From an uncultured Treponema sp. (lineage in GTDB: Bacteria; Spirochaetota; Spirochaetia; Treponematales; Treponemataceae): a stretch of DNA of 64,000 bases. This document shows positions 17,815-25,955 of the stretch, one piece after another; within the stretch, counting starts at the first letter, position 1, and each line of letters opens with the position of its first letter. The position numbers were made by a program, and so were the translations under genes. The notes beneath the pieces are model-generated. The model worked only from the letters and a program-made list of their open reading frames with translations, did no database searches and was not told the origin of the DNA. The stretch spans positions 1 through 64,000 of the forward strand of contig CAMVJE010000001.1 in assembly GCA_947167745.1 (NCBI GenBank), read 5' to 3'.

Positions 17815-18085
17815 TTACATTTCCTTAGCTTTTTTTATTAAATCAGCGAGTACCTCAGAATTTGCACTGACAGAACTATACCAGAACCGAAAATTTGTCT
17901 TACAGTTTTTCTGAAGGGGGTTATCAGTGAAAGGAAATTCATGAAATTTGATTGATCGTTTGTTTTTTTAAATTTACGGTATGAAGAACGGAGGGGATGG
18001 GAACTTCTTTTCCGAAATGACTAAGAATCATCGCAAGACAGGCCGCCGCACAATCGGTTTCATCATGTTGTAAAATCGTTCTCAT
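17815..18085 (-). pseudogene. frameshifted/truncated peptidase C39 gene
   Basis: The ATG at 18085 opens a 48-codon frame ending at TGA 17941-17939. It begins MRTILQHDETDCAAACLAMI and contains SHFGKEVPIPSVLHTVNLKK. This is the start of a C39 peptidase domain: Gln6 (oxyanion hole) and catalytic Cys12 in the DC position. C39 domains cleave double-glycine leaders of bacteriocins and usually sit at the N-terminus of an ABC exporter. A +1 shift at a run of seven A lets the frame continue to TAA at 17815, ending ANSEVLADLIKKAKEM. The His/Asp part of the domain and the transporter are missing. A Shine-Dalgarno (GGAGAGG) and promoter remain, so the short peptide may still be made. Confidence 0.7.
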
Positions 18086-18091
18086 AAATGC

Positions 18092-18144
18092 CTCTCCGAT
18101 ATGCAATTACGCTTTCAGTATAATTCGGAGAGATATTTTTGCAA
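18092..18144 (-). promoter_or_regulatory. promoter with flanking inverted repeat for the C39 fragment
   Basis: TTGCAA (18139-18144), 16-bp spacer, TATACT (18117-18122) on the minus strand. CTCTCCGA and TCGGAGAG (18092-18099 and 18125-18132) form an inverted repeat around the -10. The downstream arm also contains the Shine-Dalgarno. This could be an operator, or an RNA hairpin if transcription begins further upstream. Confidence 0.5.
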
Positions 18145-18214
18145 GATTTTATATTAAACAGAGTAGCTTTTTGTCAATTTTTTTTCGATGATTGCAATGA
18201 AACCTCTATTTTCT

Positions 18215-21091
18215 CTATTTGCTCTTCATTGTGTAGACTCCATCCCAGATTTTTGGCAGCCCGTTTTTAACAAAATCTTCGCATCGTTCCATAAAGACTT
18301 TTGAGCTTTCGTCCATCGGGTATAGTTCATAGGCCTGCTTGTAGAGTTCGTAAGCTTTTTTTAGGTCTTCGGGATTTTTGGGAACTTCGGGCGTATCAAT
18401 TCCGTTCAAATACCATTTCATGCCCTCGTTGAATAAGTCAGTTGCCTTGATTCGCTTTTCTGAAAGTTCACTTCGCAAGCCGATGATTGAGTAGATTCCG
18501 ACTGGTTTTTTGACATTGATAACACGAACACAGTCAAATTTTCGCGCGACAATTTTTCCTTCGTTCTCGCCACTGTTTGCCGCATTCCAAGTTGACTCAG
18601 AGCACATAATCCAAGAGCCGTAAACCTTGTTTGTTCCTTCGAGGCGGCTGGCAAGGTTTACATTGTTGCCCATAATCGTGTAGTTGAGCTTTTTCTCAGT
18701 TCCCATGTTTCCGACGACCATGTTTCCAGTATTCAAGCCAACTCGTGAATGAAGATAAAAAGGCTCGCCTGTCTGTGGATTTATCGGAAGACGATGCTTA
18801 TTCTCTTCATTAAACTGATGTTCGGCCTGCAACATACGGATTCCTGCCAGACATGCGTTGTAAGCATTGTTGTCGTCATGAACCGGAGCGCCAAAAAACG
18901 ATACAATTTCATCACCAACATACTTATCGATTGTGCCCTTGTTATCCATAATCGCATCGCTCAAAACGCCGAGATAATCATTCAAGATTGCAACAAGCCG
19001 TTCAGCGCCCTTGTCTTCACCCTCTTCATTATTAATGACTTCTGTAAAGCCAGAGAAAGTTTTTACATCAGAGAAAAGAGCCGTAAGATTGTCACTTCGG
19101 CCTCCCAAGCGGGCAATTTCAGGATTTTTTACAATCTGATCAACAACGGCAGGTGCAACATAAGCCCCGAATGTAGCCTGCAGGAATTTTTTGTCTTTTT
19201 CACTGGTGGCAAAACGATAGATGGTCATAGCCAAATAAGAAGTGAATGCAATCATAATTGCCGCGAGTGCAGGAATGTAAATACTGAACAAAACAATCAG
19301 AATGACAGGCAGAATAAGACAAATCAAAAAGAGGCTTACACCTGTGATATTCTGAAGGAAAGCCTTTTTTTCTGCAGGAAGCACGATAAGAATGAAAGAA
19401 AGCAGGGCTGCAATCAAAACGCCCCAGCCCCAGCGGACAGGATAGATAAAATCCTGATTCATAATTGTATTGTAAACATTGGCATGAGTTCCGACATTCA
19501 TGTAAGAACGCTCAAATGGCGTAGTTCCCATATCAGTTGTAGAACTGGCCGTATGCCCGAGAATACAAAATGAATTGGCATAGATTTCTTTTTTCTCGTT
19601 AAAAAGTGAATTGTAAAGAGTGTTTTCACTCGTCAGGGTATCAAAGTCACTGGCTAATTCCTGCTCTATCGACTGAAATTCAGCTTCAGGGATATAATCA
19701 CGAATTGCCGCCATTTTTTCACCAACTTCTTCCAAAGCACTTCCATCACACAAACTGGTTACACCTGCAAAGAAGTCCTTTCGGGCCGCAAAATACTGAA
19801 TGTAGTCAGAATATTCAACGCCACCGCCGATTGGAGTTCCATTTATATCATAACCTTCGCATTTTGAAAGAAGAAAATCCTTAAAATCACTTATATCTTT
19901 GTAGTCAGCAAGAAGTTTTTTTACGGAAGCGGCAGATTGAAGTGGCTCGAATGTGAGGTTATCAATCTGTACATTATCAAGGGAATAAAGGAATCCGTTT
20001 AAGGAAATGAGCAGGGAAACAATGTTTTTTTCAAGTTCGTCCATTTGGGCCAGAAAATACATGCTTTCATGACGGAAAGAATCAACAAAAAGTGAATGGA
20101 GCCAGTTGATTATCATTTTTCCATCGGAATCAAGAGGAATCTTTATGTTCTGACCACCCACTCCCCGGCAATTCTCGAGACGAAGGGAACTTTTTTCGCG
20201 GATAACATTTTCCGGATTTAAAATTGAAAGAGTCGGAGCAAATGAAAGCTGGGCAGAATAGACATCGTCTTTTTTGTTGAGAAGCTCGATACGGCGGCGG
20301 GTGCCATCCATATCAATAATAACGTTTGTAAAACCGGCACCGGCTGCATGACTCATAAAGAGATTCATAGCAGGAGAAAATCCGATCAAATATTTTTTAA
20401 GACATTCCGGGTCATTCCAGTCAGGCTTTGGAGTTGTAAAATTGTCTATGAATGAAGTTTTTCCACTGTCAACACGGCTTTTTAGAAAATTTTTCAGAAT
20501 TAAATCATCTTTATCTTCGACCGTTCGGAGAAAACGTTTTTTAACATATTCGATTTCCTCGTCGGAATACTTCATATTGATATCAAGCGTATTGACTGTA
20601 AGCCATGTGTTTCCAAAAAATTGAATTGCCCGGGCAAAATAATCATCGTTATCGCGGACAAATTTATTAAAATCAGGCATTGTCCCGTCAAAATTTGCAG
20701 CAGCCTCGATGATTGCATCTTCATTGACGGCAAGACTTGAAGGAGCGAGATACTCAATATCGAATACGGCCGTAGACGCACCAAATTCTTTCATGCGCAT
20801 AAGTACATTTGCAAATACGTTTCGCGGCCACGGCCACAGCTTCATTTCATCATAAGAATCATTACTCGTAGAGGCATTATCAGCTTCAACAAGAAGAATT
20901 TCCTTACGGGTCTCAGGAGCTTTCGTAAATCCAAGCAGCAGGTCATAAATACGGTAGTCAAATTTTTGCAAAGCACCGATTGAACATACCAAAGACCAGA
21001 AAACTACTGATGACAAGACAATCAGAACAGCAACTGTTTTGCGTGAAAAGATTTTTTTTGCGTCTTTTCGGTTTTTATTATTTTTTTTCAT
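18215..21091 (-). CDS. CHASE2-domain class III adenylate cyclase
   Basis: 958 residues. TM1 (about 18-38) leads to a periplasmic CHASE2 sensor (FDYRIYDLLLGFTKAPETRKEILLV, then WPWPRNVFANVL), then three transmembrane helices (about 540-635) and a class III cyclase domain (about 665-830). Metal-binding Asp residues are in LFSDVKTFSGF (about 672) and KYVGDEIVSFFGAP (about 722), with the purine-selecting Lys in TIDKY. The region that carries D or T in other cyclases reads YTIMGNNVNLASRLEG. The C-terminus is a short TPR-like tail. It is divergent from the FecR/beta-barrel operon. The -10 TATACT ends 7 nt before the ATG and there is no Shine-Dalgarno. cAMP as product is inferred from family, not proven. 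Confidence 0.93.
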   Translation of the reverse strand: MKKNNKNRKDAKKIFSRKTVAVLIVLSSVVFWSLVCSIGALQKFDYRIYDLLLGFTKAPETRKEILLVEADNASTSNDSYDEMKLWPWPRNVFANVLMRMKEFGASTAVFDIEYLAPSSLAVNEDAIIEAAANFDGTMPDFNKFVRDNDDYFARAIQFFGNTWLTVNTLDINMKYSDEEIEYVKKRFLRTVEDKDDLILKNFLKSRVDSGKTSFIDNFTTPKPDWNDPECLKKYLIGFSPAMNLFMSHAAGAGFTNVIIDMDGTRRRIELLNKKDDVYSAQLSFAPTLSILNPENVIREKSSLRLENCRGVGGQNIKIPLDSDGKMIINWLHSLFVDSFRHESMYFLAQMDELEKNIVSLLISLNGFLYSLDNVQIDNLTFEPLQSAASVKKLLADYKDISDFKDFLLSKCEGYDINGTPIGGGVEYSDYIQYFAARKDFFAGVTSLCDGSALEEVGEKMAAIRDYIPEAEFQSIEQELASDFDTLTSENTLYNSLFNEKKEIYANSFCILGHTASSTTDMGTTPFERSYMNVGTHANVYNTIMNQDFIYPVRWGWGVLIAALLSFILIVLPAEKKAFLQNITGVSLFLICLILPVILIVLFSIYIPALAAIMIAFTSYLAMTIYRFATSEKDKKFLQATFGAYVAPAVVDQIVKNPEIARLGGRSDNLTALFSDVKTFSGFTEVINNEEGEDKGAERLVAILNDYLGVLSDAIMDNKGTIDKYVGDEIVSFFGAPVHDDNNAYNACLAGIRMLQAEHQFNEENKHRLPINPQTGEPFYLHSRVGLNTGNMVVGNMGTEKKLNYTIMGNNVNLASRLEGTNKVYGSWIMCSESTWNAANSGENEGKIVARKFDCVRVINVKKPVGIYSIIGLRSELSEKRIKATDLFNEGMKWYLNGIDTPEVPKNPEDLKKAYELYKQAYELYPMDESSKVFMERCEDFVKNGLPKIWDGVYTMKSK

Positions 21092-21098
21092 GACAAAC

Positions 21099-21104
21099 AG
21101 TATA
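21099..21104 (-). promoter_or_regulatory. -10 element of the cyclase gene, leaderless position
   Basis: TATACT on the minus strand ends 7 nt before the ATG at 21091. The matching -35 (TTCAAT, 17-bp spacing) is weak. Confidence 0.5.
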
Positions 21105-21172
21105 ACACAAGATATAATAGAATTGAATTTTTTTTAATTAAATTTCAATAATCCAAGAAGGAGTAACATTAA

Positions 21173-21625
21173 ATGAAAAAAGTTCTACTCTGTTTCTTAT
21201 CTGCCTTACTATTAACCATTCCTGCTTTCAGCCAAAGTGCAGATCAGATTTCAAAAATTCTCGATTCACAAAAAGCTACCTTTGCCCAAGTTTCATACCT
21301 TCCTGCTTTGTATGCAAATCTCATAAACGAGAATGATTCAGAAGAGGCATCCTTTGAGGCAATTAAAAAAGCCGGTTGGGTTCCAGAAAGCGCAAAAGCT
21401 GAATCAGAAGTTACGCTTTCACAGCTGAGTTTAATTTATGCAAAGGCAATTGGTCTTAGTGGTGGTTTATTTTATTCACTATTCCATAACGAACGCTATG
21501 CATTCAAAGAGTTAAAGGCACGCCGAATTCTCCCTGGAGATGCAGATCCGTCAACCAAACTTTCTGGACGGGAGTCAATCGATTTGTTCAACAGCTGTCT
21601 CACACAGAGTAAGGAGAGTAAATAA
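21173..21625 (+). CDS. exported protein of unknown function, first gene of the FecR operon
   Basis: 150 residues. A cleavable signal peptide (MKKVLLCFLSALLLTIPAFS-Q) precedes a helical domain (GWVPESAKAESEVTLSQLSL and LSGGLFYSLFHNERYAFKEL). No known family is recognised. AGGAG lies 8 nt before the ATG. Its stop overlaps the start of the beta-barrel gene as TAATG, so the two are translationally coupled and the product probably works with that outer membrane protein. Confidence 0.75.
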   Translation: MKKVLLCFLSALLLTIPAFSQSADQISKILDSQKATFAQVSYLPALYANLINENDSEEASFEAIKKAGWVPESAKAESEVTLSQLSLIYAKAIGLSGGLFYSLFHNERYAFKELKARRILPGDADPSTKLSGRESIDLFNSCLTQSKESK

Positions 21626-22809
21626 TGAAATTCAATGCAAAAAAAATCCTTGTTTGTTCAGCATTATTTGCAGCGTCTACTTTTGCTTTTGGTGTCGAAA
21701 CTGGCGGACTTCTTACAAACGAAACAAAACTTGCAAACACCCCGACTTCTGACAAAAGTCTCAAACTCAATCAGAAAAACGGAGCAAACCTTTGGCTCAG
21801 AACTCCCCTTTCTCAAGACGGCTCAAGCTATTTTGCAACAGAGGGCTCTTTTACAACTGAATACAATGCTGCTGCCAGTGAGTCAGACAAAAAGCTCAAA
21901 CTTACACTCGACCTTAATCTTTTCAAACTGGTAGCAAAAAAATCTCTCCGCTCCGGGAATATCACTTTTTCTGCAGGAAGATTTTTCAATTCTGACCTCA
22001 CACAAACCGTATACGCACAGAATGGCGATGGCATTAAACTTGAAGGCCGCTTATCACATTTTCAGTTCAGTGTTTTCGGGGCTTACACAGGTCTCTTAAA
22101 CGCAAAAAATGTTACAATTCTTGAAGATAAACGCCCTCAGATTGACGGCAAAGAAAAAACGCTTTATGTTCATGCAAATAAATATGCAGTTGGAGCTCTC
22201 ACTTTCAGTTTGCCCCACATTGTTCTAGGGCAAACAATTTCTCTCGAAGGAATCGGAGCTTTCTCCCTCGAATCTGAAGCAAAAGAAAACAGATTCTATG
22301 GAACGCTTGCATTAAACGGTCCGATTGTGTCACCTGTCTTCTATAATGTTTCATCGACACTTTCTTTTGATAAAGTTGACGGTAAGGACATGCAGAAGGG
22401 AAATCTTTCTAAAGCATCTGTTTCGATTTATCCGGCCTATAAGTCAATGTCAATTTCCATCAACGGTGTCTATGCTTCAGGCGAGCAGGGCTCCTTCAGT
22501 TCCTTCAAAGGCTTTACAAGTCGCACCGCAGTCAATGATCTGGCACAGCGGGAATACACTGCAATCGCAAAAGCAGGTTTAGGCGCAAGTATCAAACCGC
22601 TTTCAAATCTCCTTCTCAAGGCTAATGGCGATGTTGTTTTAGATGCCAAAAAAGACATTGAGATGGCAGGTTTTGTATACAGCGCAGGTATCGACTGGCA
22701 GGTCGTAAGCGATGTTTCAGCAGGAGTAAGCTTTGGCCAGTATATCGGCAAAGAAAATTCTGACAATAATAAAACTGAGCTTAAAATCACAGCAGCAATT
22801 GCATTCTAA
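21625..22809 (+). CDS. outer membrane beta-barrel protein
   Basis: 394 residues. The signal peptide (MKFNAKKILVCSALFAASTFAFG) is followed by alternating amphipathic strands throughout (LKLTLDLNLFKLV, GNITFSAGRFFNS, ISINGVYASG) and a C-terminal strand ending in Phe (LKITAAIAF), the signature recognised by the BAM complex. No cysteines or enzymatic motifs are seen. It is the middle gene of unknown-barrel-FecR and coupled to the first gene. The substrate is unknown; it may be a porin or structural partner of the FecR protein. Confidence 0.8.
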   Translation: MKFNAKKILVCSALFAASTFAFGVETGGLLTNETKLANTPTSDKSLKLNQKNGANLWLRTPLSQDGSSYFATEGSFTTEYNAAASESDKKLKLTLDLNLFKLVAKKSLRSGNITFSAGRFFNSDLTQTVYAQNGDGIKLEGRLSHFQFSVFGAYTGLLNAKNVTILEDKRPQIDGKEKTLYVHANKYAVGALTFSLPHIVLGQTISLEGIGAFSLESEAKENRFYGTLALNGPIVSPVFYNVSSTLSFDKVDGKDMQKGNLSKASVSIYPAYKSMSISINGVYASGEQGSFSSFKGFTSRTAVNDLAQREYTAIAKAGLGASIKPLSNLLLKANGDVVLDAKKDIEMAGFVYSAGIDWQVVSDVSAGVSFGQYIGKENSDNNKTELKITAAIAF

Positions 22810-22823
22810 AGGAGGCAAATACT

Positions 22824-23636
22824 ATGAAAAAACTCTTTTTATCAATCATTCTGGCATCACTGACATTCAGTACATTTGCATTACAGGCAAAAGTTGTCTC
22901 AACAAAGGGCAAGACTGAAGTTCAGAAAGGTTCAATGTGGGTCGCCCTCAAGGAAGGAGATGTTCTTGCACAAGGCGCAGTAATTCAGACAGGCTTCAAA
23001 TCAGAACTTGTTCTCAAAATTAACGAAACAACTGTAACAGTTGAACCACTTTCACGCCTCACATTGCAGACTCTTGCAGAAAGAAAAGGCATTGCAAGCG
23101 CAAAAGACAAAGATGAAACCACAATCTATTTAAACACTGGTGCATTAAAATCTCATGTCAAAAAAACAGAAGACCGGCGCGTAGGATTTACAGTCCGTTC
23201 TCCGGTTGCAACGGCTTCTGTCCGCGGAACTGCCTTTGGAGTTTCTTCCGGATATAAAACACTGGCCCTCGAGGCAACAGACGGAGTCGTCGCATTCTGG
23301 GAAAACACTCCTGAAAGCGAGGCTATTCTTAATAATTCAAATACAAATACTCCTGTAACTGACCCGTCTGAAGGAAATGAACCGGGAGATATTTCTGATT
23401 ATGCTCCGTCAAATGCAATCGTTGTCACAAAAGGCGAAGCTGCTTCAGTTTCTTCATCTGGCGGAATGGTTACACCGTCACAAGCCGCTCAGATTAATGC
23501 AATTTCAATCGGTGATGGCACCAAAACTGCTTCTGCAGCAGAGCTTCCTCCAGATTTGGCAGGAGCTGTTACATCAACAGGCGGATCAATTCCTACAGGC
23601 CGTATTGTAGCAACAATCAATTTTATCGATGAGTAA
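22824..23636 (+). CDS. FecR-domain exported protein
   Basis: 270 residues. A signal peptide (MKKLFLSIILASLTFSTFA) leads to a FecR domain (about 25-150): VSTKGKTEVQKGSMWVALKE, GAVIQTGFKSELVLKI, then VRSPVATASVRGTAFGVSS. The rest is low-complexity and Ser/Thr/Ala-rich. GGAGG lies 8 nt before the ATG. In spirochaetes FecR-domain proteins of this stand-alone exported kind occur beside CHASE2 adenylate cyclases, as here (divergent, 1.7 kb away). It is probably a periplasmic or surface signalling or anchoring protein rather than an anti-sigma factor, because there is no cytoplasmic segment. It ends at a strong terminator. Confidence 0.88.
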   Translation: MKKLFLSIILASLTFSTFALQAKVVSTKGKTEVQKGSMWVALKEGDVLAQGAVIQTGFKSELVLKINETTVTVEPLSRLTLQTLAERKGIASAKDKDETTIYLNTGALKSHVKKTEDRRVGFTVRSPVATASVRGTAFGVSSGYKTLALEATDGVVAFWENTPESEAILNNSNTNTPVTDPSEGNEPGDISDYAPSNAIVVTKGEAASVSSSGGMVTPSQAAQINAISIGDGTKTASAAELPPDLAGAVTSTGGSIPTGRIVATINFIDE

Positions 23637-23656
23637 TAAATCATAATCGCATAAAG

Positions 23657-23688
23657 CTGCTGGATTTTAAATCTAGCAGTTTTTTTTT
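23657..23688 (+). terminator. rho-independent terminator of the FecR operon
   Basis: CTGCT (23657-23661) and AGCAG (23675-23679) with GATTT/AAATC pairing inside, followed by nine T (23680-23688). Confidence 0.9.
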
Positions 23689-23698
23689 GCATATTCGC

Positions 23699-23727
23699 TT
23701 TAGCTTTTTTTTTAATTCTGATAAAAT
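23699..23727 (+). promoter_or_regulatory. possible leaderless promoter
   Basis: Weak -35 TTTAGC (23699-23704), 17-bp spacer and TAAAAT (23722-23727), then 6 nt to the ATG at 23734. No Shine-Dalgarno is present. Confidence 0.4.
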
Positions 23728-23733
23728 TATATT

Positions 23734-24522
23734 ATGCTTAGAAAAAACAGAAGAAAGACTTTTATATTTGCTGTCAGCTTTTTCACAATTTTTACATTAA
23801 TTTCACTATCTTCATGCAAAGACAAGCAAAAGAACGGAGATTTTTCAGGTCAACCTCCAAAAGCTCAAGTCCCCACAAAACTAAAGAAAATTTCACAAGA
23901 AACAAAAACATATCTTGAAGGAAAAAACATACTTGTAGTTCTCGGCTACGGCTACAATGATGTCCAGAATGTTACAAAAATCACCGAAACCCTCAACGCA
24001 AATTTTGGTGTTGAATCCGAAGACAGTCCGGGGCTGATTTCAATTCTTGTTTATCCGGCTGATTTTATGGTTGCTGGCAAAGAGAGAGTCAGTTCGCTCG
24101 CAGATAAAGTTGAGGATAAATCTTTGGCCGGAATGATTATACTCGGTGCCCCAGAAAAAATTCATGTTGCTCTGTCAAAGATTCAGGATAAAAACGAAAA
24201 TGGTAAAATTCCCTATCCAGTCTTTACACTTTTTTCACAGGATGATGTGCTTGGTTCTGAGTCAACTTCGGACTTTGTCTTAGATTACGCACATAAAACA
24301 AATACAATCGAAGGCGAAGTAACCGATTTTATTCCGGATTTCGATGCTTCATCAATTCTCACAAACGCAATCACACAAATGATAGAACTTCGGGAACCGC
24401 TAAAGGCTGATAAAAACCTGATTAATTTTGTGCAAGGGCTATTAGATAAAAACCGAAAGGTTGACCATTATGTAGATGGCGAAACTGGCCTGCAATCAAT
24501 CAATCACTTTATTTTTGAATAA
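23734..24522 (+). CDS. lipoprotein of unknown function
   Basis: 262 residues. The lipobox is LSSC (Cys about 29) after a hydrophobic stretch. The mature part has alternating strands and helices resembling a periplasmic-binding-protein fold: KNILVVLGYGYNDVQNVTKI, then SLAGMIILGAPEKIHVALSKI and YPVFTLFSQDDV. That layout recalls sugar-binding-type lipoproteins, but I cannot name the family with certainty. It follows the FecR terminator and precedes a phosphoesterase gene by 18 bp, so those two may share an mRNA. There is no Shine-Dalgarno. Confidence 0.7.
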   Translation: MLRKNRRKTFIFAVSFFTIFTLISLSSCKDKQKNGDFSGQPPKAQVPTKLKKISQETKTYLEGKNILVVLGYGYNDVQNVTKITETLNANFGVESEDSPGLISILVYPADFMVAGKERVSSLADKVEDKSLAGMIILGAPEKIHVALSKIQDKNENGKIPYPVFTLFSQDDVLGSESTSDFVLDYAHKTNTIEGEVTDFIPDFDASSILTNAITQMIELREPLKADKNLINFVQGLLDKNRKVDHYVDGETGLQSINHFIFE

Positions 24523-24540
24523 AACTTCGGGGCGGGGGGG

Positions 24541-25257
24541 ATGATAGAAATAATTCAGCAGGAAAATCTTGCGATTGGCTCAAAAGAAATTCTGGATTCT
24601 CTATCCCAAAAAGAACTTGTAAAAGCCCTTGTTATTTCTGACTCTCACGGAAATCCCAGAATTTTGCAGGCAATAATCTCAAAATTCGGCGACGAATGCG
24701 ATTGCCTATGCTTTTGTGGTGACGGACTTTTGGATTTGGTTGAAACACTGGAACTTACATTTTTTGACAAAGAATTCGGGAAGCACTTTCCACCGGCACT
24801 TTTTTTCGTGCGTGGCAACGGCGATAATTCCACAACAACAATTTTTACCGACAAAAGAATTCCCATCAGCGTTCCTGAATTTCTTGAAATAAAACTTGCA
24901 GGAAAAAATTTATTTCTCACCCATGGACACCGCTATAATGTCTACTACGGAAATAAAGATTTGCGCACAGAAGCAATAAACCGAGGTATGGATTTGGCCT
25001 GGTACGGTCACACCCATGTTCCAAATTCGCTGCGCAGCCATGTCACCCGTAACGGCAAAAATGAATTTTTAGGAATCTCTAATCCAGGGAGTTGTGCTCA
25101 GGCCCGTGGCGGAATGCCCAACACTTTCGCAATCATGGAAGTACACAAGGAAGAGGAAAAAAATATCTGCCATTATTTCAGAATCACCCAAGACCGCTTC
25201 GGGGATTATAATTTTACTGAAATGCCCACTCCCCGCGGTGAAATAAAATTGTACTAG
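24541..25257 (+). CDS. YfcE/MJ0936-type metallophosphoesterase
   Basis: 238 residues with the complete calcineurin-like metal-binding series: D and H in ISDSHGN (about 32), CGDG (about 60), the GNGD variant of GNCD (about 92), LTHGH (about 126) and WYGHTHVP (about 155). Members hydrolyse phosphodiesters or phosphomonoesters with Mn or similar metals. The first 27 residues are a family-atypical extension. The start lies directly after a G-rich run (GGGGCGGGGGG), which is too close to be a normal Shine-Dalgarno, so translation may depend on the upstream lipoprotein gene. The stop overlaps the convergent MBL gene by 4 bp. Confidence 0.9.
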   Translation: MIEIIQQENLAIGSKEILDSLSQKELVKALVISDSHGNPRILQAIISKFGDECDCLCFCGDGLLDLVETLELTFFDKEFGKHFPPALFFVRGNGDNSTTTIFTDKRIPISVPEFLEIKLAGKNLFLTHGHRYNVYYGNKDLRTEAINRGMDLAWYGHTHVPNSLRSHVTRNGKNEFLGISNPGSCAQARGGMPNTFAIMEVHKEEEKNICHYFRITQDRFGDYNFTEMPTPRGEIKLY

Positions 25258-25946
25258 AAATTTTCGCCTAAAATAAAACTTGAGCCGTCATGACCAGAAT
25301 AAACACGGCTGTCTTCTTCACAATATTCCATAATCTTCAGCAGGCTCTCATGTATTTTCTGTTCGCTTCCGCCGATTAAATCCGTGCGACCCCATGAATG
25401 ATAGAAAACTGTATCACCAGAAAGAAGAATTCTCTCCCCTTCATTGTAAAGGCAGCAGGATCCCTCTGTGTGCCCTGGTGTGTGGAGAATCTGCCAGTTT
25501 TCAAGAGATTTTTTAACTTGGTCAGATAAAGAATAAGAAGAGAGACAGTCTGCAAGATTTTTACCGTCCTCAAGGAATGCATTGGCCGCAGGAAGACCTG
25601 ATACAAAAGGAAGGAATTCGTCAAAGCCCATCTGGGCGAGTGCCCTGCCCTGCATGTCCGCCGAGTCCGCGCCAATCATGTTTGAATCAGCAGAGTGAAT
25701 TAAAACCGGAAGGTCTGGAAAGGATTTTTTGAGTGAGAAAAGCCCCGCAACATGATCAAAATGCCCATGAGTCAGAATTACTGCAAGAGGCTTTAGATTT
25801 TTGGAATTAAGATAGGAAATGATAGAACCTTCATCGCCAGAAAAGGCACAATCCGCAGGGTCAAGTACAAAAACATAATCCTCACAGAGGGGAACGATGT
25901 ATGTGTTGACCGAAAGCGGGCCTGTATGCAGCAGATGAAGGTTCAT
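25254..25946 (-). CDS. metallo-beta-lactamase-fold hydrolase (glyoxalase II-like)
   Basis: 230 residues with the zinc-binding motif THGHFDH (about 60), HTPGHTEGS (about 135), the bridging Asp in LLSGDTVF (about 158) and the final His in YSGHDGSS (about 220). This set is typical of the small GloB-like hydrolases that open thioesters such as S-lactoylglutathione, though many members have other substrates. ATG at 25946 is preferred over the TTG two codons upstream; AAGG lies 7 nt before it. It follows the DbpA-type gene by 9 bp in one operon. Confidence 0.88.
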   Translation of the reverse strand: MNLHLLHTGPLSVNTYIVPLCEDYVFVLDPADCAFSGDEGSIISYLNSKNLKPLAVILTHGHFDHVAGLFSLKKSFPDLPVLIHSADSNMIGADSADMQGRALAQMGFDEFLPFVSGLPAANAFLEDGKNLADCLSSYSLSDQVKKSLENWQILHTPGHTEGSCCLYNEGERILLSGDTVFYHSWGRTDLIGGSEQKIHESLLKIMEYCEEDSRVYSGHDGSSFILGENF

Positions 25947-25955
25947 AAACAAGCC

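Noticed and set aside
18749..19573. 274-codon plus-strand frame inside the cyclase gene
   Set aside because: It is antisense to a well-supported CHASE2/cyclase gene, with no family pattern.
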